64,000 bases of DNA from Ruania alba (GTDB taxonomy: Bacteria > Actinomycetota > Actinomycetes > Actinomycetales > Beutenbergiaceae): positions 310,001-374,000 of the forward strand of contig NZ_FNTX01000001.1 in assembly GCF_900105765.1 (NCBI RefSeq), written 5' to 3'. A program made the translations under genes and the position numbers. Shown here one piece after another: positions 26,634-35,522 of the stretch. The notes beneath the pieces are model-generated. The model did no database searches, had not been told where the DNA came from, and saw nothing but the letters and a program-made list of their open reading frames with translations. Numbering within the stretch: the first letter of the stretch is position 1; the number at the start of each line of letters is the position of its first letter.

Positions 26634-27770
26634 GTGAACTACTACCCGGGACGCGCCGTCGTCGATCTCGACGCGATCCGTGACAACGTCACCGTGCTGC
26701 GCGAGCGCGCCCCGACCGCTCAGGTGATGGCCGTCGTCAAGGGGGATGCGTACGGGCATGGCCTGGTGCCGGCCGCACGAGCGGCGCTGCGCGGCGGCGC
26801 CACCTGGCTCGGTGCCGCTCAGGTGCCCGAGGCGCTCGCGCTGCGTGCCGCCGGGATCACGGCGCCGGTTCTCACCTGGCTGTACGGTCCCGGTGCCCCT
26901 CTGGCTCAGGTGCTCGAGGCGGGTATCGACATCTCCGCCCCGGCTCCGTGGGCACTGGCCGAGATCGCCGACGCCGCCCGGAGCACCGGTCGTACCGCGC
27001 GGGTGCACCTGAAGGTGGACACCGGACTGGCTCGTGGCGGCTCCTTCCTGGAGGACTGGACGGCGATGCTCACCAGAGCCGTGCAGCTCCAGGCCGACGG
27101 TGTGGTCTCGGTGGTCGGTGTCTGGTCCCACCTGGCTCGCGCCGACGAGGTGGACCACCCCAGCGTGCTCGAGCAGTTCGACGTCTTCGCCGAGGCCGTG
27201 CGCCGGGCCGAGGCTGCGGGTGCGGCCCTCGAGGTGCGGCACCTGGCCAACTCGGCCGCCACTATCGCCGTGCCGAAGGTGCACTACGACCTGGTCCGCC
27301 CGGGGATCGCCGTCTACGGGCTCTCCCCGATGCCCCTCACACATCCGTCGCCGCAGGTGGGCCTGGTGCCGGCGATGCGCCTGGAGGCGGACCTGCATGT
27401 GGTCAAGGATGCCGGACCCGGCCAGGGCGTCTCCTACGGCCACACCTACACCACGTCCTACCCGACCACCTTGGCCACCGTGCCCCTCGGGTACGCCGAC
27501 GGCATTCCCCGGCGGGCCAGCAACGTCGCCCCGGTGCAGGTGGCCGGTCGTCAGGTGCGGATCGCCGGGCGGGTGTGCATGGACCAGTTCGTGCTGGATG
27601 TGCGTGACCTGTCGGTGGCGGCCGGCGACACGGCGGTCCTGTTCGGCAGTGGTTCTGACGGCGAGCCGACCGCGCAGGACTGGGCGGACGCCGTCGGGGG
27701 GATCAGCTACGAGATCGTGACGCAGATCGGCCCGCGGGTGCCGCGGGTGTACCGAGGAGAGGATGCATGA
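26634..27770 (+). CDS. alr: alanine racemase
   Basis: 378 residues. PLP-binding Lys36 lies in AVVKGDAYGHG, with HLKVDTGLARGG, NSAATIAV, the second-subunit region VPLGYADGIPRR and GRVCMDQFVLDV. It makes D-alanine for peptidoglycan. GTG 26634 gives the family N-terminus; CAGACT plus 7 bases precedes it, a slightly weak leaderless-type -10. Its stop overlaps the tsaE start (ATGA), so the t6A genes are translationally coupled to it. Confidence 0.96.
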   Translation: MNYYPGRAVVDLDAIRDNVTVLRERAPTAQVMAVVKGDAYGHGLVPAARAALRGGATWLGAAQVPEALALRAAGITAPVLTWLYGPGAPLAQVLEAGIDISAPAPWALAEIADAARSTGRTARVHLKVDTGLARGGSFLEDWTAMLTRAVQLQADGVVSVVGVWSHLARADEVDHPSVLEQFDVFAEAVRRAEAAGAALEVRHLANSAATIAVPKVHYDLVRPGIAVYGLSPMPLTHPSPQVGLVPAMRLEADLHVVKDAGPGQGVSYGHTYTTSYPTTLATVPLGYADGIPRRASNVAPVQVAGRQVRIAGRVCMDQFVLDVRDLSVAAGDTAVLFGSGSDGEPTAQDWADAVGGISYEIVTQIGPRVPRVYRGEDA

Positions 27771-28279
27771 CGGTGGAGACCAGCGTGAGCCTCCAGCTCA
27801 CCGATGCCGAGGCCACCACGGCGTTCGGGCGACAGTTGGCCGGTGTGCTGCGGGCCGGTGACCTGGTGATCCTCACCGGTGACCTCGGCGCGGGTAAGAC
27901 CACGCTCACTCAGGGCATCGGCGACGGGCTCGGGGTGCGCGGGCGAGTCGCCTCACCCACGTTCATCATCGCCCGCGAGCACCAACCGGTCGGCGCCGGG
28001 CCCGGTCTGATCCACGTGGACGCCTACCGGCTCACCTCGATCGCGGAGGTCGACGCCCTCGACCTGGACAGCTCGTTGGAGGAGTCGGTGACCGTGGTCG
28101 AGTGGGGTGCCGGCCTGGTCGAAGGGCTCGCGCAGGACCGGCTCGAGATCCACCTGGAGCGCCCTCGCGGTGGAACTGCGGCGGAGGCCGGTGAGGACCA
28201 GCCACGCCGCGTGCAACTGCGCCCGGTCGGGCAGCGGTGGACCGGGGTGGACCTCGGCGCGCTGGCGCCGCACGCGTAA
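27767..28279 (+). CDS. tsaE: tRNA t6A modification ATPase TsaE
   Basis: 170 residues with Walker A GDLGAGKTT (residues 38-46), VASPTFIIAREH, LIHVDAYRL and VVEWGAGL. TsaE is the ATPase that supports the TsaB-TsaD complex making threonylcarbamoyl-adenosine in tRNA. Its ATG overlaps the alr stop by 4 bases. Its own stop TAA is the first half of the -10 box for tsaB. Confidence 0.95.
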   Translation: MTVETSVSLQLTDAEATTAFGRQLAGVLRAGDLVILTGDLGAGKTTLTQGIGDGLGVRGRVASPTFIIAREHQPVGAGPGLIHVDAYRLTSIAEVDALDLDSSLEESVTVVEWGAGLVEGLAQDRLEIHLERPRGGTAAEAGEDQPRRVQLRPVGQRWTGVDLGALAPHA

Positions 28280-28282
28280 AGT
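28277..28282 (+). promoter_or_regulatory. -10 box for a leaderless tsaB mRNA, overlapping the tsaE stop
   Basis: TAAAGT is followed by 7 bases and the tsaB GTG at 28290. The TAA of this hexamer is also the stop codon of tsaE. No ribosome-binding site precedes the GTG. Confidence 0.5.
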
Positions 28283-28289
28283 ACCGCCC

Positions 28290-28991
28290 GTGATCACTCT
28301 CTGCCTGGACACCTCCGATGGTGCGGCCGTGGCGGTGCTGCGTGACGGCGCCACGTTAGCCGCCGCCCGCAGCACCGACCCGCGTCGTCACGTGGAGACG
28401 CTCACCCCGATGATCGTCGCCTGCCTCACCGAGGCCGAAGTGGCACCCGATGAGGTGACGGCCGTGGCGGTGGGCACCGGACCGGCGCCGTTCACCGGGC
28501 TGCGCGTGGGACTGGTGACCGCGCGCACCTTCGCCCTGGCGCGTGGGATCGAGGCGTACGGAGTGAGCTCGCTGGACGCCATCGCCGACGAGGCGCTCGA
28601 GCAGGCGGGCGAGGAGGTGCTGGTGGCCACGGACGCGCGCCGCCGGGAGGTGTACTGGGCTCGATACCGCCGATCTGCCGTCGGAGGGCTGGAACTGATG
28701 GCAGGCCCCGGTGTGGAGTCCGCCGACGTGGTGGCAGCCGAGCACAATGACCTCGTGGCGGCTGGTGCCGTGGTGGGTCGTGGCGTGGCCCTCTACCCCG
28801 ACGTGCTCGCACCGGAGGCGATCGAGGAGGACCGCCTCCGCCGCGCGGCACTCACCGTCGACCCGGTCCGCCTCGGTGCATTGGCCGCCGAGCGTGCGGG
28901 GCAGGGCGCCGACCAGCCGACCGAGGCGCTCTACCTGCGCCGGCCCGACGTGCACGTGACTCCGGGCGCAGGCAGCAGCCGAGCGTCGTGA
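28290..28991 (+). CDS. tsaB: tRNA t6A modification protein TsaB
   Basis: 233 residues, an ASKHA-fold paralogue of TsaD: ITLCLDTSDGAAVAVL, the conserved GTGPAPFTGLRVGLVTARTFAL, and DARRREVYWARY. It is the partner of TsaD in t6A synthesis. GTG 28290 was chosen over longer frames because the protein must begin at this strand and a -10 box lies 7 bases upstream. Its stop overlaps the next start (GTGA) at 28988. Confidence 0.95.
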   Translation: MITLCLDTSDGAAVAVLRDGATLAAARSTDPRRHVETLTPMIVACLTEAEVAPDEVTAVAVGTGPAPFTGLRVGLVTARTFALARGIEAYGVSSLDAIADEALEQAGEEVLVATDARRREVYWARYRRSAVGGLELMAGPGVESADVVAAEHNDLVAAGAVVGRGVALYPDVLAPEAIEEDRLRRAALTVDPVRLGALAAERAGQGADQPTEALYLRRPDVHVTPGAGSSRAS

Positions 28992-30361
28992 CACGTCCGG
29001 GCGCGCTGAGCCTGCGGCCGCTCGCTCCCGCCGACCTGGACACGGTGATGGCGCTCGAGCCGGAGCTGTTCGGCCGCGGCGCCTGGAGCCGGGCGATCTA
29101 CGACGACGAGCTCCGCCGGGCCGACCGGTACTACGTGGCGGCCACGGATGGGGGCCGGCTGGTCGGCTACGCCGGGCTTGCCACCGGCCCGGACGCGACG
29201 ATCATGACGATCGGTGTGGCCCCTGGTCATCGTCGCCGTGGACATGCCGCCCGGATGCTCGCCGAACTGGTGGGGCAGGCGCGCTGCGTCGGAGCTGAGG
29301 CCCTCTTTCTCGAGGTGCGGGCCGACGACGAGGGCGCGCAGGCGTTGTACCGCGGGTTCGGGTTCATCCCGCTGGGAGTGCGCCGCGGCTACTACCAGCC
29401 CGAGGGCGCGGATGCGGTGGTGATGCGGTTACCGTTGAGCACGCGGCAGGGCCCCGGCCCGATCGGGTCCGAGATGATCGAGGAGGACACCCGCATGGCT
29501 GATCTCGACGTGCGCCACCGCGTGCTGGTTACGGCGACCGAGCTGCACGAGCTACTCGCTGGGCCTGAACGCCTGGTGGTGCTCGACGTGCGCTGGTCGC
29601 TCGCCGAGCCGGACGGGCGCAAGTTCTACATCGCCGGGCACATCCCGGGGGCACAGTTCGTGGACCTCGACCGCGACCTCGCCGGTCCGCCCTCCGGGGA
29701 AGCAGGCCGTCACCCACTGCCTGACCTGGCCGATCTGCAGATGGCCGCCCGGCGGTGGGGGATCGACGACGGTGACTCCGTGGTGGTCTACGACGACACC
29801 GGGGGAACGTCCGCCGCGCGTGCCTGGTGGCTGCTGCGCTGGGCGGGGCTGGAGGACGTGCGGATCCTGGACGGTGGCCTGCACGCATGGAGCGAGATCG
29901 GCGGCATCCTGGAGGACGGGGACGTCCTGGTCGAGCCCGGGACCGTGACCCTTTCCGCGGACCACATGCCGGTGGCGGACGCCGGCGACGCCGCATCCGC
30001 GCCCGCTCGTGGCGTCCTGCTGGACGCCCGGGCCCGGGAGCGCTACGCGGGTGAGACCGAGCCGGTGGACCCGCGTGCCGGGCATATTCCCGGTGCCGTC
30101 AGTGCACCTACGGCGGAGAACCTGGACGCGGAGCGCAGATTCCGGCCGAGCGAGCAGCTCACCGAGCGGTTCGCCTCCGTCGGTGTGCCCGAGGCAGACG
30201 ATGTGGTCGTCTACTGCGGGTCCGGGGTGACCGCGGCGCACGAGGTCGCCGCGCTGGCAGCGATCGGCGTGCCGGCGCGCCTGTACACCGGGTCGTGGTC
30301 GCAGTGGTCGGCCGACGAAGCCCGACCGGTCGCCACGGGCCTGCAACCCGCCACCGACTGA
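28988..30361 (+). CDS. RimI-type N-acetyltransferase fused to a rhodanese sulfurtransferase
   Basis: One unbroken frame of 457 residues. Residues 1-150 are a GNAT of the RimI class, normally next to tsaB, with acetyl-CoA loop [15 protein letters not shown] and ALYRGFGF. Residues 175-457 are a two-domain thiosulfate/mercaptopyruvate sulfurtransferase with [29 protein letters not shown] and the active-site loop [14 protein letters not shown] stands just before ATG 29495 (Met170), so the sulfurtransferase may also be made alone from an internal start. RimI acetylates ribosomal protein S18 in E. coli; the target here is unproven. The fusion could be a lost stop codon or a true two-domain enzyme. 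Confidence 0.85.
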   Translation: MTRPGALSLRPLAPADLDTVMALEPELFGRGAWSRAIYDDELRRADRYYVAATDGGRLVGYAGLATGPDATIMTIGVAPGHRRRGHAARMLAELVGQARCVGAEALFLEVRADDEGAQALYRGFGFIPLGVRRGYYQPEGADAVVMRLPLSTRQGPGPIGSEMIEEDTRMADLDVRHRVLVTATELHELLAGPERLVVLDVRWSLAEPDGRKFYIAGHIPGAQFVDLDRDLAGPPSGEAGRHPLPDLADLQMAARRWGIDDGDSVVVYDDTGGTSAARAWWLLRWAGLEDVRILDGGLHAWSEIGGILEDGDVLVEPGTVTLSADHMPVADAGDAASAPARGVLLDARARERYAGETEPVDPRAGHIPGAVSAPTAENLDAERRFRPSEQLTERFASVGVPEADDVVVYCGSGVTAAHEVAALAAIGVPARLYTGSWSQWSADEARPVATGLQPATD

Positions 30362-30390
30362 GCTCCGGCTGCTGACTCCCTCCCGCAGGT

Positions 30391-30452
30391 CGCCGAACGC
30401 AACCCGGTGCGGCATCCGCCGGCTAGAACGCCGCACAAGGTTGCGTTCGGCG
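30391..30452 (+). terminator. long hairpin between the fusion gene and tsaD
   Basis: CGCCGAACGCAACC (30391-30404) pairs perfectly with GGTTGCGTTCGGCG (30439-30452). After two mismatches GTGCGGC pairs with GCCGCAC, giving a 23-bp stem around a 16-base loop. It probably ends the alr-to-fusion transcript. Confidence 0.75.
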
Positions 30453-30474
30453 AGGGTGGGTGGGTGCTCGGGCG

Positions 30475-30480
30475 TAGGCT
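30475..30480 (+). promoter_or_regulatory. -10 box for tsaD
   Basis: TAGGCT followed by 8 bases and the tsaD ATG at 30489. It lies directly after the hairpin, so tsaD probably has its own, near-leaderless transcript. Confidence 0.45.
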
Positions 30481-30488
30481 TGGTGGAC

Positions 30489-31553
30489 ATGGCAACAGAG
30501 CATGATGACGCCCCCATCGTCCTGGGCATCGAGACCTCCTGTGACGAGACCGGGATCGCCCTGGTCCGCGGACAGGAGCTGCTGGTCGACGTCACCGCTT
30601 CGTCGATGGATGAGCACGCCCGCTTCGGTGGGATCGTGCCGGAGGTGGCGAGCCGGGCGCACCTGGAGGCCTTCGGCCCGACCCTGACGGCCGCCGTCGA
30701 GCGGGCTGGACTCACCCTGGGCGATATCGATGCGGTGGCGGTGACCTCCGGACCGGGGCTGGTCGGTTCGCTCACCGTGGGGGTGGCCGCGGCGAAGTCC
30801 CTCGCGCTCGGCCTGGGCGTGCCGTTGTACGGGGTGAACCACATCCTCGGGCACGTGGCCGTGGACGTGCTCGTGGATGGCCCGTTCCCGGAAGAGTTCC
30901 TCGGCCTCGTGGTCTCCGGTGGGCACTCGAGCCTGTTGCACGTACGCGACATCGCCACCGACGTGGTCGAGCTCGGTCAGACCCTCGACGACGCCGCCGG
31001 TGAGGCCTTCGACAAGGTGGGCCGCCTGCTCGGCCTGCCGTACCCGGGCGGCCCGCACGTGGACAAGCTCGCCCAGCAAGGTGACCCAGAGGCGTTTGCC
31101 TTTCCCCGCGGGCTCTCCAAGCCGAAAGACCTCGCCGCACACGCCTACAACTTCTCCTTCTCCGGGCTGAAGACCGCTGTGGCACGGGTGGTGGAGGGGT
31201 TCACCGATCGCGGCGAGGAGGTGCCGGCCGCCGACGTCGCAGCCTCCTTCTCCGAGGCCGTCGCCGACGTGCTGGTCACCAAGACCCTCGCTGCCTGCGC
31301 CAAGCACGACGTGCGGTGCGTGGTGATCGGGGGCGGCTTCTCGGCGAACAGTCGGCTGCGTTCGCTCGCTACCGAACGGTTCGGTGACGCAGGTATCGAG
31401 GTGCGGATCCCCCCGATCCGCTACTGCACGGACAACGGCGCCATGATCGCCGCCCTCGGCTCGGCCGTGGTGACAGCCGGTCTGCCGCCCTCGGACTTCG
31501 CGATCACCATCGACTCCCAGATGCCCCTCACGCAGGTCCTGGCGACCGCATGA
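30489..31553 (+). CDS. tsaD: tRNA threonylcarbamoyltransferase TsaD
   Basis: 354 residues: [24 protein letters not shown], the metal-binding HILGH (His118 and His122), [32 protein letters not shown] and [10 protein letters not shown]. It transfers the threonylcarbamoyl group to A37 of ANN-decoding tRNAs, with TsaB and TsaE encoded just upstream. Its stop overlaps the start of the GH3 lipoprotein gene (ATGA). Confidence 0.97.
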   Translation: MATEHDDAPIVLGIETSCDETGIALVRGQELLVDVTASSMDEHARFGGIVPEVASRAHLEAFGPTLTAAVERAGLTLGDIDAVAVTSGPGLVGSLTVGVAAAKSLALGLGVPLYGVNHILGHVAVDVLVDGPFPEEFLGLVVSGGHSSLLHVRDIATDVVELGQTLDDAAGEAFDKVGRLLGLPYPGGPHVDKLAQQGDPEAFAFPRGLSKPKDLAAHAYNFSFSGLKTAVARVVEGFTDRGEEVPAADVAASFSEAVADVLVTKTLAACAKHDVRCVVIGGGFSANSRLRSLATERFGDAGIEVRIPPIRYCTDNGAMIAALGSAVVTAGLPPSDFAITIDSQMPLTQVLATA

Positions 31554-33262
31554 GGGGACTGACGACGGCGACCAGCAGGTCACGGCGACGTTCTCGCCTG
31601 ACCGCACTGGCCGCCGTCGGGGCGCTCGCCTTGGCGGCATGCACCTCACCGAACGGGCCGGGGGAGGGGGACCCCACGCCGTCGGAGACGACGACGGCGG
31701 GCGAGGAGACCAGCGAACCTCCCGAGCTGACCCCGACGCCGAGCCCGACCGCCGAACCGCTCGCCTGGGGGCCCACCGAGGACGATGTGGCCGCTGCGAT
31801 CGACATTGCCGCGGAGATGACGCCCGAAGAGGTGGCCGGGCAGGTGATCCTGGCTCGGTTCCCCGGCACCGACCCGGCCGACGCGGCGGCCGTGCTCAGC
31901 CGTGACCATCTCGCGGGTGTGGTGGTGTTCGGGGCGAACGTGGGCTCCGCCGAGCAGGTGGCCGACACGGCCGAGGCCGTGCAGGAGGCGCAGCGTGAGC
32001 TCGGCCGGGACTGGCCGGCGATCGTCTCGGTGGACAACGAGGGTGGACGGGTGCAGCGGCTCTCGGCTCAGGCCGGGGACTGGAGCTCGTTCCCGCCGTT
32101 CATGGCCGCCGGCGCCGCGGACGACGCCGAGGTGGTGAGTGCCGCCGCCGAGGCGATGGCCACCGAGCTGCGTGCCACCGGGGTCAACTACGACTTCGCC
32201 CCCGTGGCGGACGTGACCATCGGCGCGGCCGACCCGATCGTCGGGGATCGTGCACCCGCCGGGGACCCGGATCGCGCGGCCCGCGCGGTGGAAGCCGCCG
32301 TGCAGGGGTTCGCCGACGGGGCCGTGATCTCCAGCATCAAGCACTTCCCCGGGCACGGCTCGCTCACCGTGGACTCGCATGAGGCTCTCCCGGTGCAGGA
32401 AGCGAGCACGGCGCAACTGAGCGACCGTGACCTGGTGCCGTTCCAGGCAGGGATCGACGCCGGGGCGCCGACGGTGATGATGGGCCACATCGCGGTGGAG
32501 GCGTGGGACCCGGGCGTACCCGCATCGCTCTCGGCGGAGGCATACCGGGTGCTGCGCGAGGACCTGGGCTTCACGGGGGTGGCGATCACCGACGGGCTCG
32601 ACATGGGGGCGCTCACGCAGAGCCGGACGGCTGACGAGATCGCGGTGGAGGCGCTCGCGGCGGGGGCGGACCTGCTGCTCGGCCCGACCGATGTGGCGGG
32701 CGCGCACCACGGGATCGTGACCGCGCTCCAGGACGGGTCGCTGGAGCGGGAGCGGGTGAACGAGGCGGCCGGTCGCGTGATCGCGCTGATGCAGTGGCAG
32801 GCTGCCGAGGCCGAGCGTGTGGGCGCGGTGGAGCTCGCGCAGTCCAGCTCGGGAGGCGAGGCATCGGCAGCGCTGAGCGCGGCAGCGGTGACCGTGGTGC
32901 AGGGGAGCTGCGAGGGCCCGCTCGCGGGTCCACGGATCCACGTGCGCGGTGGGACCGCGGACGACTGGGACGCGTTCGTGGATGCCGCGGAGGGCGAGGG
33001 CCTTCAGGTGGTGCCGTTGGAGCAGCCGGCGGATACCAGCGTGCGGCTGATCACCTCGGCCACACCCAGCGGGACGGGCGACGTGGCGGTCTCCCTGGAC
33101 GCGCCGTGGCTGCTCACCGGGACCGATGCGCCCGTGCGGCTAGCGGCCTTCGGGCGGACGGCCGGGGCGTTCCAGGCGGTCGCGGCGGTGCTGGCCGGGG
33201 AAGCGTCGGCGCCCGGGAACCTGCCGGTCGAGGTGCGAGGGCTGGCCGCGACTGCCTGCTGA
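31550..33262 (+). CDS. GH3-family lipoprotein, NagZ-like beta-N-acetylhexosaminidase
   Basis: 570 residues. A basic N-terminus and hydrophobic stretch end in lipobox LAAC (Cys31), followed by a Thr/Pro/Glu-rich linker, so the enzyme should be tethered outside the membrane. The GH3 domain has [11 protein letters not shown], the NagZ-type KHFPGHG motif carrying the catalytic His, and the nucleophile Asp in [10 protein letters not shown]. The C-terminal ~150 residues are a second, less conserved domain. A role in muropeptide or GlcNAc recycling is inferred from the family. It is translationally coupled to tsaD. Confidence 0.88.
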   Translation: MRGLTTATSRSRRRSRLTALAAVGALALAACTSPNGPGEGDPTPSETTTAGEETSEPPELTPTPSPTAEPLAWGPTEDDVAAAIDIAAEMTPEEVAGQVILARFPGTDPADAAAVLSRDHLAGVVVFGANVGSAEQVADTAEAVQEAQRELGRDWPAIVSVDNEGGRVQRLSAQAGDWSSFPPFMAAGAADDAEVVSAAAEAMATELRATGVNYDFAPVADVTIGAADPIVGDRAPAGDPDRAARAVEAAVQGFADGAVISSIKHFPGHGSLTVDSHEALPVQEASTAQLSDRDLVPFQAGIDAGAPTVMMGHIAVEAWDPGVPASLSAEAYRVLREDLGFTGVAITDGLDMGALTQSRTADEIAVEALAAGADLLLGPTDVAGAHHGIVTALQDGSLERERVNEAAGRVIALMQWQAAEAERVGAVELAQSSSGGEASAALSAAAVTVVQGSCEGPLAGPRIHVRGGTADDWDAFVDAAEGEGLQVVPLEQPADTSVRLITSATPSGTGDVAVSLDAPWLLTGTDAPVRLAAFGRTAGAFQAVAAVLAGEASAPGNLPVEVRGLAATAC

Positions 33263-33414
33263 GGCGGTAGGGGCGCGCCCAAGGGTGGCGGTCGTCTCCG
33301 AGTTCGTCGATCTCGCGTGACTTCGTGGGTGCGCACCAACCACGTCATGCCCAACCGACGACGTCGCCGACGGCATTGGGTCCTCTGCCGAGCGCTCTTG
33401 CCGTATGCGGCATA

Positions 33415-33445
33415 GCCAGGTACCTTGTGGCGCATGGTACCTGGC
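33415..33445 (+). promoter_or_regulatory. palindromic operator over the padR start (probable PadR site)
   Basis: GCCAGGTACC (33415-33424), an 11-base spacer and GGTACCTGGC (33436-33445) form a perfect 10-bp inverted repeat. It covers the -10 box TACCTT (33421-33426) and the ATG at 33434, which follows the box by 7 bases. A dimer bound here would block initiation of its own leaderless transcript. Confidence 0.75.
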
Positions 33446-33775
33446 GAGGAGAGCATCCTCACGAACCTGAGGCGCGGCGCGCTGGAGTATTGCGTGCTCG
33501 CCTCGCTGCGGGGTGGCGCCTCCTACGGTCGGGACATCGCTCGGCAGCTCACCGAGGACGGTGTGCTCGCGGGCGGGGAGGGCACGCTCTACCCGCTGCT
33601 CGCGCGGCTACGGAAGTCCGGCATGGTGGAGACCCGGTGGCAGGAGTCCACCTCCGGGCCGCCCCGCCGCTACTACACGGTCACACCCGACGGCGAACGC
33701 GCCCTGGACGTGTTCGTGCGGGCTTGGGAACCGTTCCGCACGGCCGTGGACACCACTGTGGGGAAGGGGACGTGA
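33434..33775 (+). CDS. PadR-family transcriptional regulator
   Basis: 113 residues, one winged-helix domain with the PadR pattern: NLRRGALEYCVLASLRGGASYGRDIA, GTLYPLLARLRKSGMVETRW and GPPRRYYTVTPDGERAL. ATG 33434 is chosen over an in-frame TTG at 33425 because of the -10 spacing. Its stop overlaps the start of a HAAS/DUF1700-type gene (TGATG), the usual PadR partner. Autoregulation is likely from the palindrome on its start codon. Confidence 0.93.
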   Translation: MVPGEESILTNLRRGALEYCVLASLRGGASYGRDIARQLTEDGVLAGGEGTLYPLLARLRKSGMVETRWQESTSGPPRRYYTVTPDGERALDVFVRAWEPFRTAVDTTVGKGT

Positions 33776-34413
33776 TGACACCTGCGATCGAACGGACGCA
33801 GCGCTATCAAGATGACCTGGCCCGGTTGCTCGCCGCCCTGGAGCCGGCCGAGCGGGCGGAGGTGCTGGACTCGGTGCGCGAGCACATCGATGCCGCGCTC
33901 GCGGAGGTGGGGAACGAGCCCACCGAGGAAGACGTGAACCGCATCCTCTCCGAGCTCGGCTCGCCGGGGGCGGTCGCGGAGGCGGCGCTGGCGGAGCGGC
34001 CGGGACCGACGTCTCGTGGACCTGCGACGCCGGGTGCATTCGGTGGTACGTGGCGGGAGCAACTGATGCGGCGGTGGGTGCCACCCACCGTGACGATTGG
34101 GCTCTTTCTCGGCGGCCTTGTCTCGATTAGTCCTGCGGGATGGCTCCCGTTGGCTGCGCTGATCGCACTTCTGATCCTCTCCGGTCTGTGGACAGTCCCG
34201 GAGAAAGCGCTGGGCGCAATCGTCCCCGCCGTGGGGCTTCCGATGGCCACGATCGGAGTGCTCACCGGAACGGACCGGGTTCTGATTCCGGGGCTCGTGC
34301 TGCTGCCGGTAGCAATTGCCATCCTCATCGTCCTCGCCATCCGCGGCGGCCGCCGCGCCGCCCGGCACGCCCGCACCGTCGCGGCGACCACCCCCTCGGG
34401 AGAGAGCTCATGA
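33775..34413 (+). CDS. HAAS/DUF1700-type membrane protein, intact copy
   Basis: 212 residues. The N-terminal HAAS-like domain (RYQDDLARLLAALEPAERAEVLDSVREHI, then EEDVNRILSELGSPGAVAEAAL) is cytoplasmic. It is followed by several membrane helices and a basic tail (RGGRRAARHARTVAA). Such proteins accompany PadR regulators and are thought to relay membrane or envelope signals to them; the mechanism is unknown. It is the only intact one of three tandem copies. Its stop overlaps the start of copy two (ATGA at 34410). Confidence 0.85.
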   Translation: MTPAIERTQRYQDDLARLLAALEPAERAEVLDSVREHIDAALAEVGNEPTEEDVNRILSELGSPGAVAEAALAERPGPTSRGPATPGAFGGTWREQLMRRWVPPTVTIGLFLGGLVSISPAGWLPLAALIALLILSGLWTVPEKALGAIVPAVGLPMATIGVLTGTDRVLIPGLVLLPVAIAILIVLAIRGGRRAARHARTVAATTPSGESS

Positions 34414-35059
34414 CTATGACCACCGACCGCACCGCCCGCTACCTGGTCGACCTCGCCCGCCTCCTCGACGGTATGGACCCTGCCGAGCGCGCGCCGAGGT
34501 TCTCGACTCGGTGCGTGAGCACATCGGTGCTGCGCTCGCGGAGGTGGGGAGCGGGGCCTCCGAGGAGGATGTGAACCGCATCCTGAGCGAGCTCGGCTCA
34601 CCGGGGGCGGTCGCGGAGGCGGCTCTGGCGGAGCGGCCCACAGACAACGGGCACGGGATCAGCACCGCGCCGGATAGCCCTCCAGCCGGGGCCGTCGCCA
34701 CCTCAAGGCGGGAACGGCTGCTGGGGCGTTGGGTGCCGCCCGTGGTCGCGATCGGACTGTTCATTCTCGGAGCGCTCTCACTCTTTCCGATGGGCTTGCT
34801 ACCGTTGGCGGTCGTCGTGGCCCTGTTCATCGCGTCCGGCCTGTGGACTCCGCTGGAGAAGGTGCTGGGCGCTGCGGTAGCGCCGATCGGGTTGGCGAGC
34901 ACCACGTTCTACGCGCTCACCGGGCGGTTCGAGTTGGCTCCGGTTCTTGGCCTGATCGCGCTCATCATCCTGTTCATCCTCGCCATCCGCGGCGGCCGCC
35001 GTGCCGCCCAGCACGCCCGCACCGTCGCGGCGACCACCACCTCGGGAGAGAGGGCATAA
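34410..35059 (+). pseudogene. second HAAS/DUF1700-type copy, frameshifted at a GC repeat
   Basis: This copy starts with ATG 34410 (DRTARYLVDLARLLDGMDPAERA) and continues in another frame (EVLDSVREHIGAALAEVG to the end at 35059). Compared with copy one, the tract after GAG has (GC)4 at 34487-34494 where three units keep the frame. One 2-bp unit has been gained, which suggests slippage. The rest of the copy, including membrane helices and the basic tail, is intact, so a one-unit change would restore it. Confidence 0.8.
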
Positions 35060-35184
35060 CCAGGGTCCTCGACCGCACCAGCCCCTACCTGGACGACCTC
35101 GCCCGCCTCCTCGAGGCATGGACTACCGCTGCCGACCGGAGCCTCCGCGGGATCTGTCGCGCGGCGGCCTGGCCGCCAGCCTGA
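35056..35184 (+). pseudogene. third HAAS/DUF1700-type copy, truncated remnant without start codon
   Basis: The junction that reads ATGA between copies one and two reads ATAA here, so the start codon is lost. Then DRTSPYLDDLARLLEAW matches the first ~20 residues of the family, and homology ends by about 35130. It is a clear fragment of the same tandem array. Confidence 0.7.
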
Positions 35185-35188
35185 GCAG

Positions 35189-35488
35189 TCAGACCGCGAC
35201 GAGGAACGTCAGGTCCGAGTGCGGCTCCACGATCAGCGGGGTCAGGTCCTCGTTGAACACCCGCCCTTCCTCGGTGTCGAGGTGTGCCTGGAATACGGCC
35301 TCGTCGCGGTAGATCTCGTAGACGAAGAACTTCTCCGGCACCTCTCGCAGCCGTGAGACGTCGAAGACCACGTTCCCCGGCTCGGTCCGGACGAACTCCC
35401 CGTACTCGCGAATCAGGTCGGCCACCCGGTCCGCTTCGCCCGGCCGGGCCGTGAAGGTCGCGGTCAGGATCACGCGCTCGTCGCTCAT
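35189..35488 (-). CDS. ABM-domain protein, putative quinol monooxygenase
   Basis: 99 residues, one antibiotic-biosynthesis-monooxygenase (dimeric ferredoxin-like) domain: VILTATFTARPGEADRVADLI, GNVVFDVSRLREVPEKFFVYEIYRDEAVFQAHLDTE. Members include the YgiN and LsrG families; a cofactor-free oxygenase or isomerase role is possible, with substrate unknown. GAGGAG precedes ATG 35488. It is convergent with the decaying HAAS array and 34 bases downstream of the ybdK-type gene on the same strand. Confidence 0.85.
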   Translation of the reverse strand: MSDERVILTATFTARPGEADRVADLIREYGEFVRTEPGNVVFDVSRLREVPEKFFVYEIYRDEAVFQAHLDTEEGRVFNEDLTPLIVEPHSDLTFLVAV

Positions 35489-35522
35489 CGTCGGCTCCTC
35501 GTCATTGCGTCGACACTACTGT

